From an uncultured Fidelibacterota bacterium (GTDB lineage: Bacteria > Fidelibacterota > Marinisomatia > Marinisomatales > UBA8229), in the NCBI GenBank assembly GCA_913041945.1, contig CAJWIT010000007.1, forward strand, positions 1-58,644: a DNA stretch of 58,644 nt, given 5' to 3'. Below, piece by piece: positions 8,093-16,134 of the stretch. The position numbers were made by a program, and so were the translations under genes. The notes beneath the pieces were generated by a model. It ran no database searches. It worked only from the letters and a program-made list of their open reading frames with translations, and was not told where the DNA came from. Each line of letters begins with the position of its first letter. Positions within the stretch are counted from its first letter, which is position 1.

Positions 8093-9151
8093 ATGAATTG
8101 GTTCAACAACAAATTTGGCACCTTGCTGGAAAGCCCTTTGATTCAAAGTATACTCATTCTCTTTGGCTTTGTACTTTTAGCTAAAATAACTGATTTGGTT
8201 TTTGCCCGTATTTTCAAAAAACTAGTAGCAAAAACAAAAACAAACTTAGATGATAAAATAATCGATCTCTTACATAAACCAATTTTCTACTCCATAATTT
8301 TTTTCGGATTGACATTTACCTTCAAGAGGATTGATTTACCTGATTATATAGATTTTGCATTGGTTAGTGGTGTCAAAACCATCACCATTCTCATCTGGCT
8401 GGTTGTTTTTACCAGGATTTTTATAATGACAATGGACTGGCTTTCTACCCGTACTGCAAGCCGACTATTACAGCATAAAACACTCCCCCTTTTTAATAAT
8501 CTGGGGAAGATAGTAATCGCAACTCTTGGTATATATTTTATTTTCCTCAGCTGGGATATTAACGTTAACGGATTGATGGCATCAGGAGCCGCACTCAGTC
8601 TTGTGCTTGGTTTCGCAGCAAAAGACACAGTAGCCAACTTTTTTTCCGGGATTTTTCTTTTAGCTGATTCTCCGTTTAAAGAAGGAGATTACATTCTGCT
8701 GGATACAGGAGAACGGGGTTACGTTAAAAATATGGGCTTGAGAAGTACACGGATTATGACACGGGACGATATCGAAATCACTCTTCCAAATTCAGTGATT
8801 GCTTCCTCAAAAATTGTAAATGAAAGCGGAGGCCCCGATGAAATTGAACGGGTTCGCATTACACTTACAGTCTCTTATGGATCGGACATTGATGAGGTAA
8901 AAGAACTCCTCATTGCAATTGCAAAAAACAATTCCAATGTTATGGATGAACCAGAACCAAGAGTTCGATTCCGGGAGTTTGTCGAATCCGGATTAAAGCT
9001 TCAATTACTTTTTTGGATTTATAAACCAGAAAAACGGGGGAGAACAGTTGACGAGGTCAATACAGAAATTTATAAACAGTTTGCTGAACAAAATATTCTG
9101 ATTCCCTATCCAACTATGAAAGTGATTTTACCAAAACGGGAAACGGACTGA
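8093..9151 (+). CDS. Small-conductance mechanosensitive channel, MscS family
   Basis: A 352-residue membrane protein. Hydrophobic segments lie at about 14-36, 63-80, 88-112 and 134-155. They are followed by the pore-lining helix, MASGAALSLVLGFAAKDTVANFFSG (about 163-187), with its Ala/Gly packing pattern. The beta domain of MscS then begins with GIFLLADSPFKEGDYILLD, and the protein ends in a mixed alpha/beta domain (VRVTLTVSYGSD-like region near 256). The channel opens on membrane tension and releases solutes during osmotic downshock. It is transcribed alone and followed by a good terminator. Confidence 0.94.
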   Translation: MNWFNNKFGTLLESPLIQSILILFGFVLLAKITDLVFARIFKKLVAKTKTNLDDKIIDLLHKPIFYSIIFFGLTFTFKRIDLPDYIDFALVSGVKTITILIWLVVFTRIFIMTMDWLSTRTASRLLQHKTLPLFNNLGKIVIATLGIYFIFLSWDINVNGLMASGAALSLVLGFAAKDTVANFFSGIFLLADSPFKEGDYILLDTGERGYVKNMGLRSTRIMTRDDIEITLPNSVIASSKIVNESGGPDEIERVRITLTVSYGSDIDEVKELLIAIAKNNSNVMDEPEPRVRFREFVESGLKLQLLFWIYKPEKRGRTVDEVNTEIYKQFAEQNILIPYPTMKVILPKRETD

Positions 9152-9160
9152 TTGAAAAAA

Positions 9161-9208
9161 GTCCGCAAGAAATCAATAATGATGAGAGGAGGTTAATCTC
9201 CTGCGGGC
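9161..9208 (+). other. Nested hairpin downstream of the mscS-type gene
   Basis: GTCCGCA (9161-9167) can pair with TGCGGGC (9202-9208), enclosing GGAG/CTCC (9188-9191 with 9198-9201). It has no T-run of its own and precedes the true terminator. It may stabilise the 3' end of the channel mRNA or belong to the leader of the next gene. No riboswitch class is recognised. Confidence 0.35.
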
Positions 9209-9239
9209 GTAAACCAAGACATTACCAAATAAACTTAAA

Positions 9240-9285
9240 TTTGAGTGTTACTGAGTACCTAAAGGGTGTACTCAAATATTTTTTT
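9240..9285 (+). terminator. Rho-independent terminator after the mscS-type gene
   Basis: GAGTAC (9253-9258) pairs with GTACTC (9268-9273), with extra CC/GG pairing inside. It is followed by AAATA and a run of T (9279-9285). An outer TTTGAGT/ACTCAAA pairing is an alternative fold. It separates the channel gene from the oxidoreductase gene. Confidence 0.75.
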
Positions 9286-9350
9286 CTAATTTAACCAAAA
9301 ATTATTGTTTTATTGAGTCCCTATATTAGACAAAAGTTCCCTGTTTTTTG

Positions 9351-10595
9351 ATGAGAGTCCTTATCTTAGGAGCCGGTGTCATTGGCGTCACCACTGCATA
9401 CGAACTGGCTAATGCTGGACATCAAATAACAGTAATAGACCGCCAGTCAAAACCGTCCATGGAAACCAGTTTCGGAAATGCTGGTCTGATTTCTCCGGGG
9501 CATTCATTTGCCTGGACAACTCCAAAACTTCCCGGTAACCTGATGAAATCACTTTTTCAAAAACAGCAGGTATTTCGGTTCAAGCCCCATTGGAGCCCCG
9601 GATTAATTCGCTGGGGATTACGATTCCTTCAGCAATGTACCAGCGAAAACATGAAAACCAATACAAACCGAAAATTACTTCTCTGCTCATATTCCCAAAC
9701 AAAATTACATGACCTGACTGCGAAAACAGGGTTGGATTACGATCAGAAGACAAATGGCCTCATCTACATTTATCGCTCTAATGAAACATTTAATGAAGCC
9801 AAAGATAAACTAAATCTCCTGTCGTCATTAGATGATAAAATGGAACTATTGGATACATCTGAACTCATAACAATTGAACCAGCATTGGAACCAACACAAT
9901 CCAAACTTTCCGGAGGGATTTATTGCAAAACAGATGAAAGTGGAAATTGTTTTAAATTCACTACGAAACTATCAAACCTTTGTCAGAAAATGAATGTTAC
10001 CTTTAATCATGATGAAACAATATCCCGGTTTGAAACAAAAGGAGACGAAATTCAGAAAGTGATTACCAATAAAAATGAATATTCAGCAGATATTTATGTC
10101 ATGGCATTGGGTTCATACAGTGGTCTTTTTGCAAAGCAAATTGGTGATTATCTACCAGTATATCCTGTCAAAGGATATTCAATCACAATGCCCATTTTTG
10201 ATGTTTCAAAAGCCCCTCTTCACGGTGGGATAGATGAAGATAATATGCTGGCGTTTTCTTTAATAGGCGAATGTATCAGGTTTACATCCATAGCGGAAAT
10301 TGCTGGTTATAACACCGGCTTTAAGCCTTCTGATTTTTCTTATATGGTCAATCTTGCTGGTTCCCTTTTTCCTGATGCTTTTGATTTTTCAAAAATCGAA
10401 TACTGGGCAGGGCTTCGACCCATGACGCCCAATGGTTCTCCGATATTTGGAAATGGAACAATGAAAAATCTATTCTATAATTCTGGCCATGGCCACTTAG
10501 GCTGGACAATGGCTTGTGGATCAGCTAAAATTACTGCTGACCTTATTACGGGACGAAAACCAAAGATTAGTCTGGAAGGTATGTTATTGAATTAA
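9351..10595 (+). CDS. FAD-dependent amine oxidoreductase, D-amino-acid dehydrogenase type
   Basis: A 414-residue flavoprotein of the DadA/glycine-oxidase group. The FAD-binding Rossmann motif is at the very N-terminus (VLILGAGVIGVTTAYELANAGHQITVIDR). It is followed by TSFGNAGLISPG (about 44-55), the segment typical of DadA small subunits, and near the C-terminus by the second FAD contact, RPMTPNGSPIFGNG (about 365), and SGHGHLGWTMACGSA. It should deaminate D-amino acids or related amines oxidatively, at the inner face of the membrane, passing electrons to quinones. The start is ATG at 9351; the TTG just before it adds nothing. The exact substrate cannot be told. Confidence 0.88.
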   Translation: MRVLILGAGVIGVTTAYELANAGHQITVIDRQSKPSMETSFGNAGLISPGHSFAWTTPKLPGNLMKSLFQKQQVFRFKPHWSPGLIRWGLRFLQQCTSENMKTNTNRKLLLCSYSQTKLHDLTAKTGLDYDQKTNGLIYIYRSNETFNEAKDKLNLLSSLDDKMELLDTSELITIEPALEPTQSKLSGGIYCKTDESGNCFKFTTKLSNLCQKMNVTFNHDETISRFETKGDEIQKVITNKNEYSADIYVMALGSYSGLFAKQIGDYLPVYPVKGYSITMPIFDVSKAPLHGGIDEDNMLAFSLIGECIRFTSIAEIAGYNTGFKPSDFSYMVNLAGSLFPDAFDFSKIEYWAGLRPMTPNGSPIFGNGTMKNLFYNSGHGHLGWTMACGSAKITADLITGRKPKISLEGMLLN

Positions 10596-10698
10596 TTGCA
10601 TTATTATTTTTTGTACAATTCCAGATCCCATTTTTCAAATTCAGTCCTTAACAAACTATAATCATAAAATGAATTTCGCTTTTTTTATTGACGGAAAT

Positions 10699-10736
10699 TA
10701 CCCCTTTAAAATGACCTTCTGGATTTAAGAGGGGTA
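10699..10736 (+). other. Imperfect inverted repeat upstream of the YwaF-type gene
   Basis: TACCCC-TTTAA (from 10699) faces TTTAA-GA-GGGGTA (to 10736), giving about 11 pairs around a loop of roughly a dozen bases. It lies in the 265-bp gap between the DadA-like gene and the YwaF-type gene. It could be a weak terminator for the former (there is only a short T-rich tail) or a leader element for the latter. Confidence 0.4.
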
Positions 10737-10798
10737 TTTGTTGCCATTTTAATTTGTAAAGAGGTAAACTCAAGTAGCTGGATTAGGAAAGGAATAAA

Positions 10799-10858
10799 AT
10801 GATCAACATGGACTGGAAAACTCTCCTGTGGATTTTCCACTACATTAACAAATCCTAA
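10799..10858 (+). CDS. Possible 19-residue leader ORF
   Basis: ATG at 10799 is preceded by GGAAAGGAAT, the only good ribosome binding site in the gap. It opens a 19-codon frame, MINMDWKTLLWIFHYINKS, ending TAA two bases before the ATG of the YwaF-type gene, which has no binding site of its own. I infer possible translational coupling through a leader peptide. It may equally be chance. There is no family evidence. Confidence 0.3.
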   Translation: MINMDWKTLLWIFHYINKS

Positions 10859-10860
10859 TT

Positions 10861-11559
10861 ATGTTCCCTCACGAAACAATTCCGATTTTTGGTATAAGTT
10901 GGTGGCAGAGTAATATTATAACTATTCTTATTATTTACCTTGTTCTTCTATTAGGTAAAAGATCCAATCAATTTCAGAGAATCCAAATAGCTAAAATATT
11001 AGGTAGTGTGATGATCGCCAGGGCAATTCTGATTCATTTTTATATGGTTTATTTAGATAAATGGAGTGTTCAATCTTCCTTGCCCCTTCAAATGTGCAGC
11101 ATTTCAGCAATTTTGGCTGGTGTTGTAATTTTTTGGAAAAACCAATGGCTGTATGAATTTTTATTTTATTGGGGCATTCCTGGAGCTTTTCATTCACTTC
11201 TGACACCGGAATTTACAGTTGGAATGGAAGGATTTCTCTTTATGGAATATTTTATTGCTCATGGAGGCATCATTCTTAACGCATTGTTTATCACTCTGTT
11301 TTTAGGTATGAAGCCCAGAAAAGGATCATGGTGGAAAATCGCACTTTGGTCTCACATTCCTCTTGGAATAGTGGGGTTCCTCAATTGGCTCTTGGATGCG
11401 AATTACATGTATCTTTGTGAGAAACCCATGGTAAATAATCCTTTCATTATTGGCGAATGGCCCTGGTATATTCTCATTCTGGAAGGTGTCGGTTTGCTCC
11501 ATTTTTTTATTATTTATCTTCCGTTCGGTATAAAATATAGACGTCCGGAAACTAAATAA
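10861..11559 (+). CDS. YwaF/TIGR02206-family integral membrane protein
   Basis: A 232-residue protein with about seven hydrophobic segments. It carries the motifs of the TIGR02206 (YwaF) family: SLPLQMCSISAI near 75, GIPGAFHSLLTPE near 108, a conserved AHGGII near 133 and LDANYMYLCEKP near 177. The conserved polar residues inside the helices (His, Cys, Gln, Asp) suggest a functional membrane site. The family's role is not established. It stands convergent with the glutamate-synthase-like gene, only eight bases away. Confidence 0.85.
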   Translation: MFPHETIPIFGISWWQSNIITILIIYLVLLLGKRSNQFQRIQIAKILGSVMIARAILIHFYMVYLDKWSVQSSLPLQMCSISAILAGVVIFWKNQWLYEFLFYWGIPGAFHSLLTPEFTVGMEGFLFMEYFIAHGGIILNALFITLFLGMKPRKGSWWKIALWSHIPLGIVGFLNWLLDANYMYLCEKPMVNNPFIIGEWPWYILILEGVGLLHFFIIYLPFGIKYRRPETK

Positions 11560-11567
11560 ATTGCTCT

Positions 11568-13148
11568 TCAAGATTGTGGATATGGAAACATTTCCTCTAG
11601 GGACATTACCTTACCATATTGATCTCTATATTGAATATGATCTCGTCTAAATTGAGTATAATTTACCAAACCTGCAGCAGCAGCAAGGGAGTTTAAACCA
11701 TTCCGTAATGTTATGATATAATTCAACACACGCCATTTTTTCTCATCCACAACTAAAGCCTTCTGATGATCAGGGTCTGTAGTTGTTACGCCAACAGGAC
11801 ATTTATTTGTATGACACTTCATAGCTCCTATACATCCTACTGAAATCATGAGCCCGCGGGCAATATTAACCAAATCTGCTCCCATACCTAATGCGATTGC
11901 AATCTTATCCGGACTAAATAATTTGCCACTGGCAAAGATTTTTACACGATCCCGAACACCATATCTTCGCAAAGCATTATCAAGGTAAATTAAACCTGAG
12001 GAAATTGGCAAACCCATAGAATCTGCCATTTCTTGGTATGTGGCTCCTGATCCGCCTTCCCCTCCGTCAACAGTGAACGCATCAGGACCCCGACCTGATT
12101 CAGCCATATATTTTGCAATGTCATCAGCAGAATCTGGTCCTCCCATAACAACCTTAATTCCTACCGGTTTCCTTCCTAATTCTTTTAATTGTTCAATAAA
12201 ATCGAATAAAGAGGACACATCATGGAATTGGTGATGGCGGTTTGGAGAATCAACATTTTTCCAGGGCTCCACTCCACGAATTGCAGCGATTTCCGGTGAG
12301 ATTTTGTTGCCTTCTACATGTCCTCCTCTAATTTTTGCACCCTGTGCGAGTTTGATTTCAAACATTTTTACTTGAGGATTAGATGCCTTTTCTTTGAATA
12401 ATTCTGTAGAGAAGTCTCCTTTTTCATCTCGCACTCCAAAGAGACCGGGACCGATTTGCATAATAACATCACCTCCACCTTCAAGATGATATGGCGCCAA
12501 ACCTCCTTCACCTGTATGAACCCATGATCCTTTTGCAGCTCCTATACCAAAGCTCATTGCGCGAATTGCATTTTCTCCTAACGCACCATAACTCATAGCA
12601 CTCATTCCCACAGGGCCTAGAATATTCCAAGGGTGTTCGCATTCAGAACCAATAAGGATTCCATTTTCTTCTTGAAGCAGCCAGGGTTGAATTTGAACTT
12701 CTTCCAATTCTTCTTTTCTTGAAAAAAGGCCTTCTGATCCAACATACCGCATTGATTGAATTTTTGGAGCACACACTACTCTCATTTCCTCCGCCAATTT
12801 TGGAAACATCGAATTACGAATGTACAGCCCCGGTTTAGAAAAATCACGTTTTGACCCAAAAGCAATTAACGTTTTTAGATATTTCCCTGCAATAACAATA
12901 TTTTGAAAATCCACACGGGTGAAGGGTTTCCCTTCATTGTCAGAATCAAACATATACTGACGCATTTCCGGACCCATCATTTCAAAGAAATATCTTATCC
13001 TTCCCAGTAGCGGAAAATTTCTCAAGACAGAATGCTGGGTCTGTCTTTTGTCCAAAACAAATAACACCAGAAATACAATCGGTGGAACCGTAATAACAAT
13101 GATAAACAGCACCAATAATAGTGTAAGGGCAAATTGTTGAAACATCAT
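11568..13148 (-). CDS. FMN-binding glutamate synthase family protein with N-terminal membrane anchor
   Basis: A 526-residue protein. Residues 7-32 form a hydrophobic membrane anchor. The rest is the FMN/[3Fe-4S] synthase barrel of the GltB central domain, without the glutaminase domain. Visible motifs are GPVGMSAMSYGALG (about 181), the FMN loop DAFTVDGGEGGSGATY (about 354), and the cysteine cluster GCIGAMKCHTNKCPVGVTT (about 442-460) that binds the [3Fe-4S] cluster. Such stand-alone domains occur widely, often with unclear substrates; they are not proven glutamate synthases. Its ATG overlaps the stop of the stress-protein gene (ATGA), so it is the last gene of the long operon. Confidence 0.9.
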   Translation of the reverse strand: MMFQQFALTLLLVLFIIVITVPPIVFLVLFVLDKRQTQHSVLRNFPLLGRIRYFFEMMGPEMRQYMFDSDNEGKPFTRVDFQNIVIAGKYLKTLIAFGSKRDFSKPGLYIRNSMFPKLAEEMRVVCAPKIQSMRYVGSEGLFSRKEELEEVQIQPWLLQEENGILIGSECEHPWNILGPVGMSAMSYGALGENAIRAMSFGIGAAKGSWVHTGEGGLAPYHLEGGGDVIMQIGPGLFGVRDEKGDFSTELFKEKASNPQVKMFEIKLAQGAKIRGGHVEGNKISPEIAAIRGVEPWKNVDSPNRHHQFHDVSSLFDFIEQLKELGRKPVGIKVVMGGPDSADDIAKYMAESGRGPDAFTVDGGEGGSGATYQEMADSMGLPISSGLIYLDNALRRYGVRDRVKIFASGKLFSPDKIAIALGMGADLVNIARGLMISVGCIGAMKCHTNKCPVGVTTTDPDHQKALVVDEKKWRVLNYIITLRNGLNSLAAAAGLVNYTQFRRDHIQYRDQYGKVMSLEEMFPYPQS

Positions 13149-14032
13149 TCTTTAACAATCAATACAGGGCATTTGCAATCTTCCATCACTTTAATCGGTT
13201 TACTACCAGTAAAAAATTTTACCAACGGACTTTTTGTTGATGAACCCATAACTATAATGTGGTTATCTCCGGCAATTGTACTCAGTGTTTCTATGAATTT
13301 TCCATGCTCCAAGCGAATTTCGTTTTCAACACCGGAACGACGCAAGAATTTGTCTGCCCAAGCGGAAGCCTTTTTATAATTTCCCCTGAAATCAGCTGTG
13401 CTTGATACAGTGACTGCAGTTGTATAAAGATCAAATGCCTGGGCAACACGGACACCATACTTTACTGCTTTTCTGGTATTCGGGGCATCATTGACTGCCA
13501 GCAACATTTTATACTGACGATCCGGTTGATAGTTCTTGACCACAAAAATAGAACTGTCGATGTATTGGATTAAATCATGAGACGTCCGCCGTTTCTGACT
13601 GCCCCCGATAATAGTTACATCAAACTGCCCGCGTTTTACTTCTTCCCGCAATTGCTGAATAATATCGCCATTACGCAGGATCAGACCGACTTCCTGTGTT
13701 TTTATCCCTTCAAGAAAAATTTCGCAGCGGTCATCATCGGTTTGCACCAGTTTTTCAACATTAAAACCATCCGCACTTGAATCCAGGGACACATATTCAT
13801 TCTGTACAAGAAAATCAAAAGCCCACTCCAGTACATCCACACCTTGCCGATCCAGCTTCCAGTTTCGAAGATTTTCCTGGGCCATGAGCACTTCTGAAGT
13901 ACTGAAAGCACTAATCTTTTCACCTACATAAACAATGGTTACCTCTGCATTAAACGCATTGGCTACCCGCATACCTACTTCCAGCGTAGGCCCTGAATAT
14001 TTTTTGCTGCCGATGGCAATTAAGAATTTCAT
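13145..14032 (-). CDS. Tandem universal stress protein (two UspA domains)
   Basis: A 295-residue cytoplasmic protein with two UspA-like alpha/beta domains, at about 1-140 and 155-295. The second ends in the nucleotide-binding pattern IIVMGSSTKSPLVKFFTGSKPIKVMEDCKCPVLIVKE, which fits the G-2x-G-9x-G(S/T) motif. The first domain has a looser version (IIGGSQKRRTSHDLIQ). The start is ATG at 14032, overlapping the permease stop by four bases; the frame continues upstream to 14101 but without a family match. Usp domains next to sodium- or anion-coupled permeases often act as regulatory partners, which I infer here. Confidence 0.88.
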   Translation of the reverse strand: MKFLIAIGSKKYSGPTLEVGMRVANAFNAEVTIVYVGEKISAFSTSEVLMAQENLRNWKLDRQGVDVLEWAFDFLVQNEYVSLDSSADGFNVEKLVQTDDDRCEIFLEGIKTQEVGLILRNGDIIQQLREEVKRGQFDVTIIGGSQKRRTSHDLIQYIDSSIFVVKNYQPDRQYKMLLAVNDAPNTRKAVKYGVRVAQAFDLYTTAVTVSSTADFRGNYKKASAWADKFLRRSGVENEIRLEHGKFIETLSTIAGDNHIIVMGSSTKSPLVKFFTGSKPIKVMEDCKCPVLIVKE

Positions 14033-15444
14033 GATAACAACACCCAATAAAATCTTGAAATGATAAATAAAACCAAAAGTGACATTACAAATAGCTTCCA
14101 TCCTGCTTTTAAATAGTCACTGGATTTCACCAAGCCACTGGAATGTATAATCATACAGGTGGGCGAAGCTACTATTGTTAAATATGAAAATGCCGATGCA
14201 ATAGAGGCAGAAATTCCCAGTATAATAGGATTGCCACCCAAATCCAAAATAATGGGGCCCAAAACAGCCACCGTAGCAGCATTACTTAAAAAATTGGTTA
14301 AAACCCCAGTTAAAAACACGGAAATAAACCAGTGTAAAACATCTACATTTTGTACCACACTGCCCAAGCCTGTAATTGCCAGATTGGCAACCCATTCAGC
14401 TGCGCCTGTTTCCTTCATCTGTATTCCTAAAGAAATGGCGGCGCCAAATAAAATAATTACACCCCAATTTGTATTTCGATTGATATCTTTCCATTCAATG
14501 AGTCCAAATGATAAATACAGAAAAACGCCAATCAGCGCAATAATCCCTAATCCCAATACAGGACTTAAAAAGACCCAACCAAAAAATACAGCAATGAAAA
14601 TTGCTATAGCTAAAATTTGGTTGCCGGTCATCTTCCCTGTTTTGGTTACATCTACTTTTAATTTTCTTACAGCAGAGTCCAGGATAGTTTGTTCTGGTCG
14701 AAAAGTGGACCATAAAATAATCACAGCAAGCGGAATCTCTAAAATTAGCATCGGATAAGCATATTTCATCCATTTCAGATAAGAAATATTACCTAATTCA
14801 AATTCTGAAATATATCCAATCATGATTACATTGCGCCCTCCGCCTGAAGGTGTTCCAATAGATCCCATGGCACAACCATAGGCGATGGAAAACAACAACA
14901 GCATAGCTAAACGATGAACAGTCTTTTGATCTTTACTGGTATTGCGTATTAATGTTAAGGCTACCGGCAACATCATCGCTGCCACAGTATGCTCACCTAT
15001 AAATGATGATAAAATAGCAGAAATGGCAACAAAGCCAAAAACGATTCGCCATGTTTTATTTCCCGTCATTCTAATTATCCCTAAGGCAAGCCGTTTATCC
15101 AAACCCTGACTCACTATGGCAACCGCGAGCATGAGCGAACCCATAATAAAAAAGACTGCATCACTCATAAAAGATGCCGCAACTCCGTTTGGTGTATCTA
15201 TTCCAAAAATAACTTCTAAAATCAAAATAAGAATTGCTACTGCCGGTAAAGGAATCACTTCTCCAATAATCAAGATCAAGGCAATGACAACAATAATCAG
15301 CGTGCGATGCCCTTCGGGAGTAAGTGTTGTTGGGGATGGTATATAAAAAAGAAGGAGGCTAATAACAAAGGTGAAAATCAGCCACCGCTTGCGGGTAATC
15401 CAGAATAAAAAATTAGAGTAGAAGCTGTGTGAAAATCCTAGCAT
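14029..15444 (-). CDS. SLC13/DASS-type sodium-coupled anion permease
   Basis: A 471-residue inner-membrane protein with about eleven to twelve hydrophobic segments. It is of the divalent anion/sodium symporter family, seen in two pseudo-repeats: IGEHTVAAMMLPVALTL with GSIGTPSGGGRNVIMIGY (about 145-205), and TNFLSNAATVAVLGPII with VASPTCMIIHSSG (about 385-440). These are positions where DASS proteins have their SNT-type sodium-binding hairpins. The family carries dicarboxylates, sulfate or related oxyanions. It follows moaE by 30 bases and is followed by a Usp gene with a four-base overlap. A role in oxyanion uptake for the cofactor pathway is possible but unproven. Confidence 0.85.
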   Translation of the reverse strand: MLGFSHSFYSNFLFWITRKRWLIFTFVISLLLFYIPSPTTLTPEGHRTLIIVVIALILIIGEVIPLPAVAILILILEVIFGIDTPNGVAASFMSDAVFFIMGSLMLAVAIVSQGLDKRLALGIIRMTGNKTWRIVFGFVAISAILSSFIGEHTVAAMMLPVALTLIRNTSKDQKTVHRLAMLLLFSIAYGCAMGSIGTPSGGGRNVIMIGYISEFELGNISYLKWMKYAYPMLILEIPLAVIILWSTFRPEQTILDSAVRKLKVDVTKTGKMTGNQILAIAIFIAVFFGWVFLSPVLGLGIIALIGVFLYLSFGLIEWKDINRNTNWGVIILFGAAISLGIQMKETGAAEWVANLAITGLGSVVQNVDVLHWFISVFLTGVLTNFLSNAATVAVLGPIILDLGGNPIILGISASIASAFSYLTIVASPTCMIIHSSGLVKSSDYLKAGWKLFVMSLLVLFIISRFYWVLLS

Positions 15445-15474
15445 AGACGTTTACAATTTAACATTGTTGACAAT

Positions 15475-15888
15475 TCAGTGTGCACATTCACTCGGAATTC
15501 GTGAACCATCTTCCAGTATCGCCCATTTCCATATAGGAATCCGTTTTTTCAGTTCAACAATAAACCAGGACATAGCATCAATTCCTTCCTGACGGTGTTT
15601 GGACCAAATCACCACATGAAGACTAGTTTCTCCCACCTTTACTTTCCCAACGCGGTGTTTACACAACAAATCATGGACAGGAAACCTCTTCACTGTGTTT
15701 TCAGCTAAATTTCTTAATTCAGTTTCTGCCATCCCTTCATATTGCTCATATTCCAATGCGGTAATATTTTCGCCATGTTCCGTCGCACGGACGCGTCCGT
15801 TAAATACCAATTCCGCTCCATCCTGAGTGCGGGAATCATCTGACGGAAAGGGTGTGATGGATCCTTTTACTATTTCAATTTTAATCAT
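15475..15888 (-). CDS. moaE: Molybdopterin synthase catalytic subunit MoaE
   Basis: A 137-residue MoaE. Recognisable segments are GAELVFNGRVRATEHGENITALEYEQYEGMAE (about 24-55), CKHRVGKVKVGETSLHVVIWSKHRQEGIDA (about 76-105) and LKKRIPIWKWAI (about 113-124), with the catalytic lysine of the PIWK motif. The usual Glu/Asp after PIWKK is replaced by Trp-Ala. It acts with thiocarboxylated MoaD to insert two sulfurs into cyclic pyranopterin monophosphate. It directly abuts the moaD stop codon. Confidence 0.95.
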   Translation of the reverse strand: MIKIEIVKGSITPFPSDDSRTQDGAELVFNGRVRATEHGENITALEYEQYEGMAETELRNLAENTVKRFPVHDLLCKHRVGKVKVGETSLHVVIWSKHRQEGIDAMSWFIVELKKRIPIWKWAILEDGSRIPSECAH

Positions 15889-16134
15889 CTATCCCCCCTG
15901 CACCGGCGGAATAAAAGCTACTTCATCCCCATTTTTAAGTTCAATCTCTGCCGGTATGTATTTTTTATTTACCGCAATCCTTAATGTGACTTCATCCAAT
16001 TTACCTTGCGCTTGATTCCGCACCAGTTCTTCCAGTTCTGCGGAAGTTGTACCCGGTTCCAATGCCAAACTCATTTCATCCTTGCCCAAAACATATTTCA
16101 CTTGGGAAAAACATTTTACTTTTACCTGTATCAT
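15889..16134 (-). CDS. moaD: Molybdopterin synthase sulfur carrier MoaD
   Basis: An 81-residue ubiquitin-like protein ending in the double glycine needed for adenylation and thiocarboxylation (FIPPVQGG). The core motif LKNGDEVAFIPPV near the C-terminus is typical of MoaD/ThiS proteins. It starts with ATG overlapping the adenylyltransferase stop by four bases and runs straight into moaE, so the sulfur carrier, its activating enzyme and its partner subunit are co-translated. Confidence 0.95.
   Translation of the reverse strand: MIQVKVKCFSQVKYVLGKDEMSLALEPGTTSAELEELVRNQAQGKLDEVTLRIAVNKKYIPAEIELKNGDEVAFIPPVQGG

Noticed and set aside
14159-14758. Long plus-strand open frame opposite the SLC13 permease
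   Set aside because: It lies wholly inside a clear transporter gene in antisense and shows no family motif or binding site; low-complexity codon symmetry explains it.
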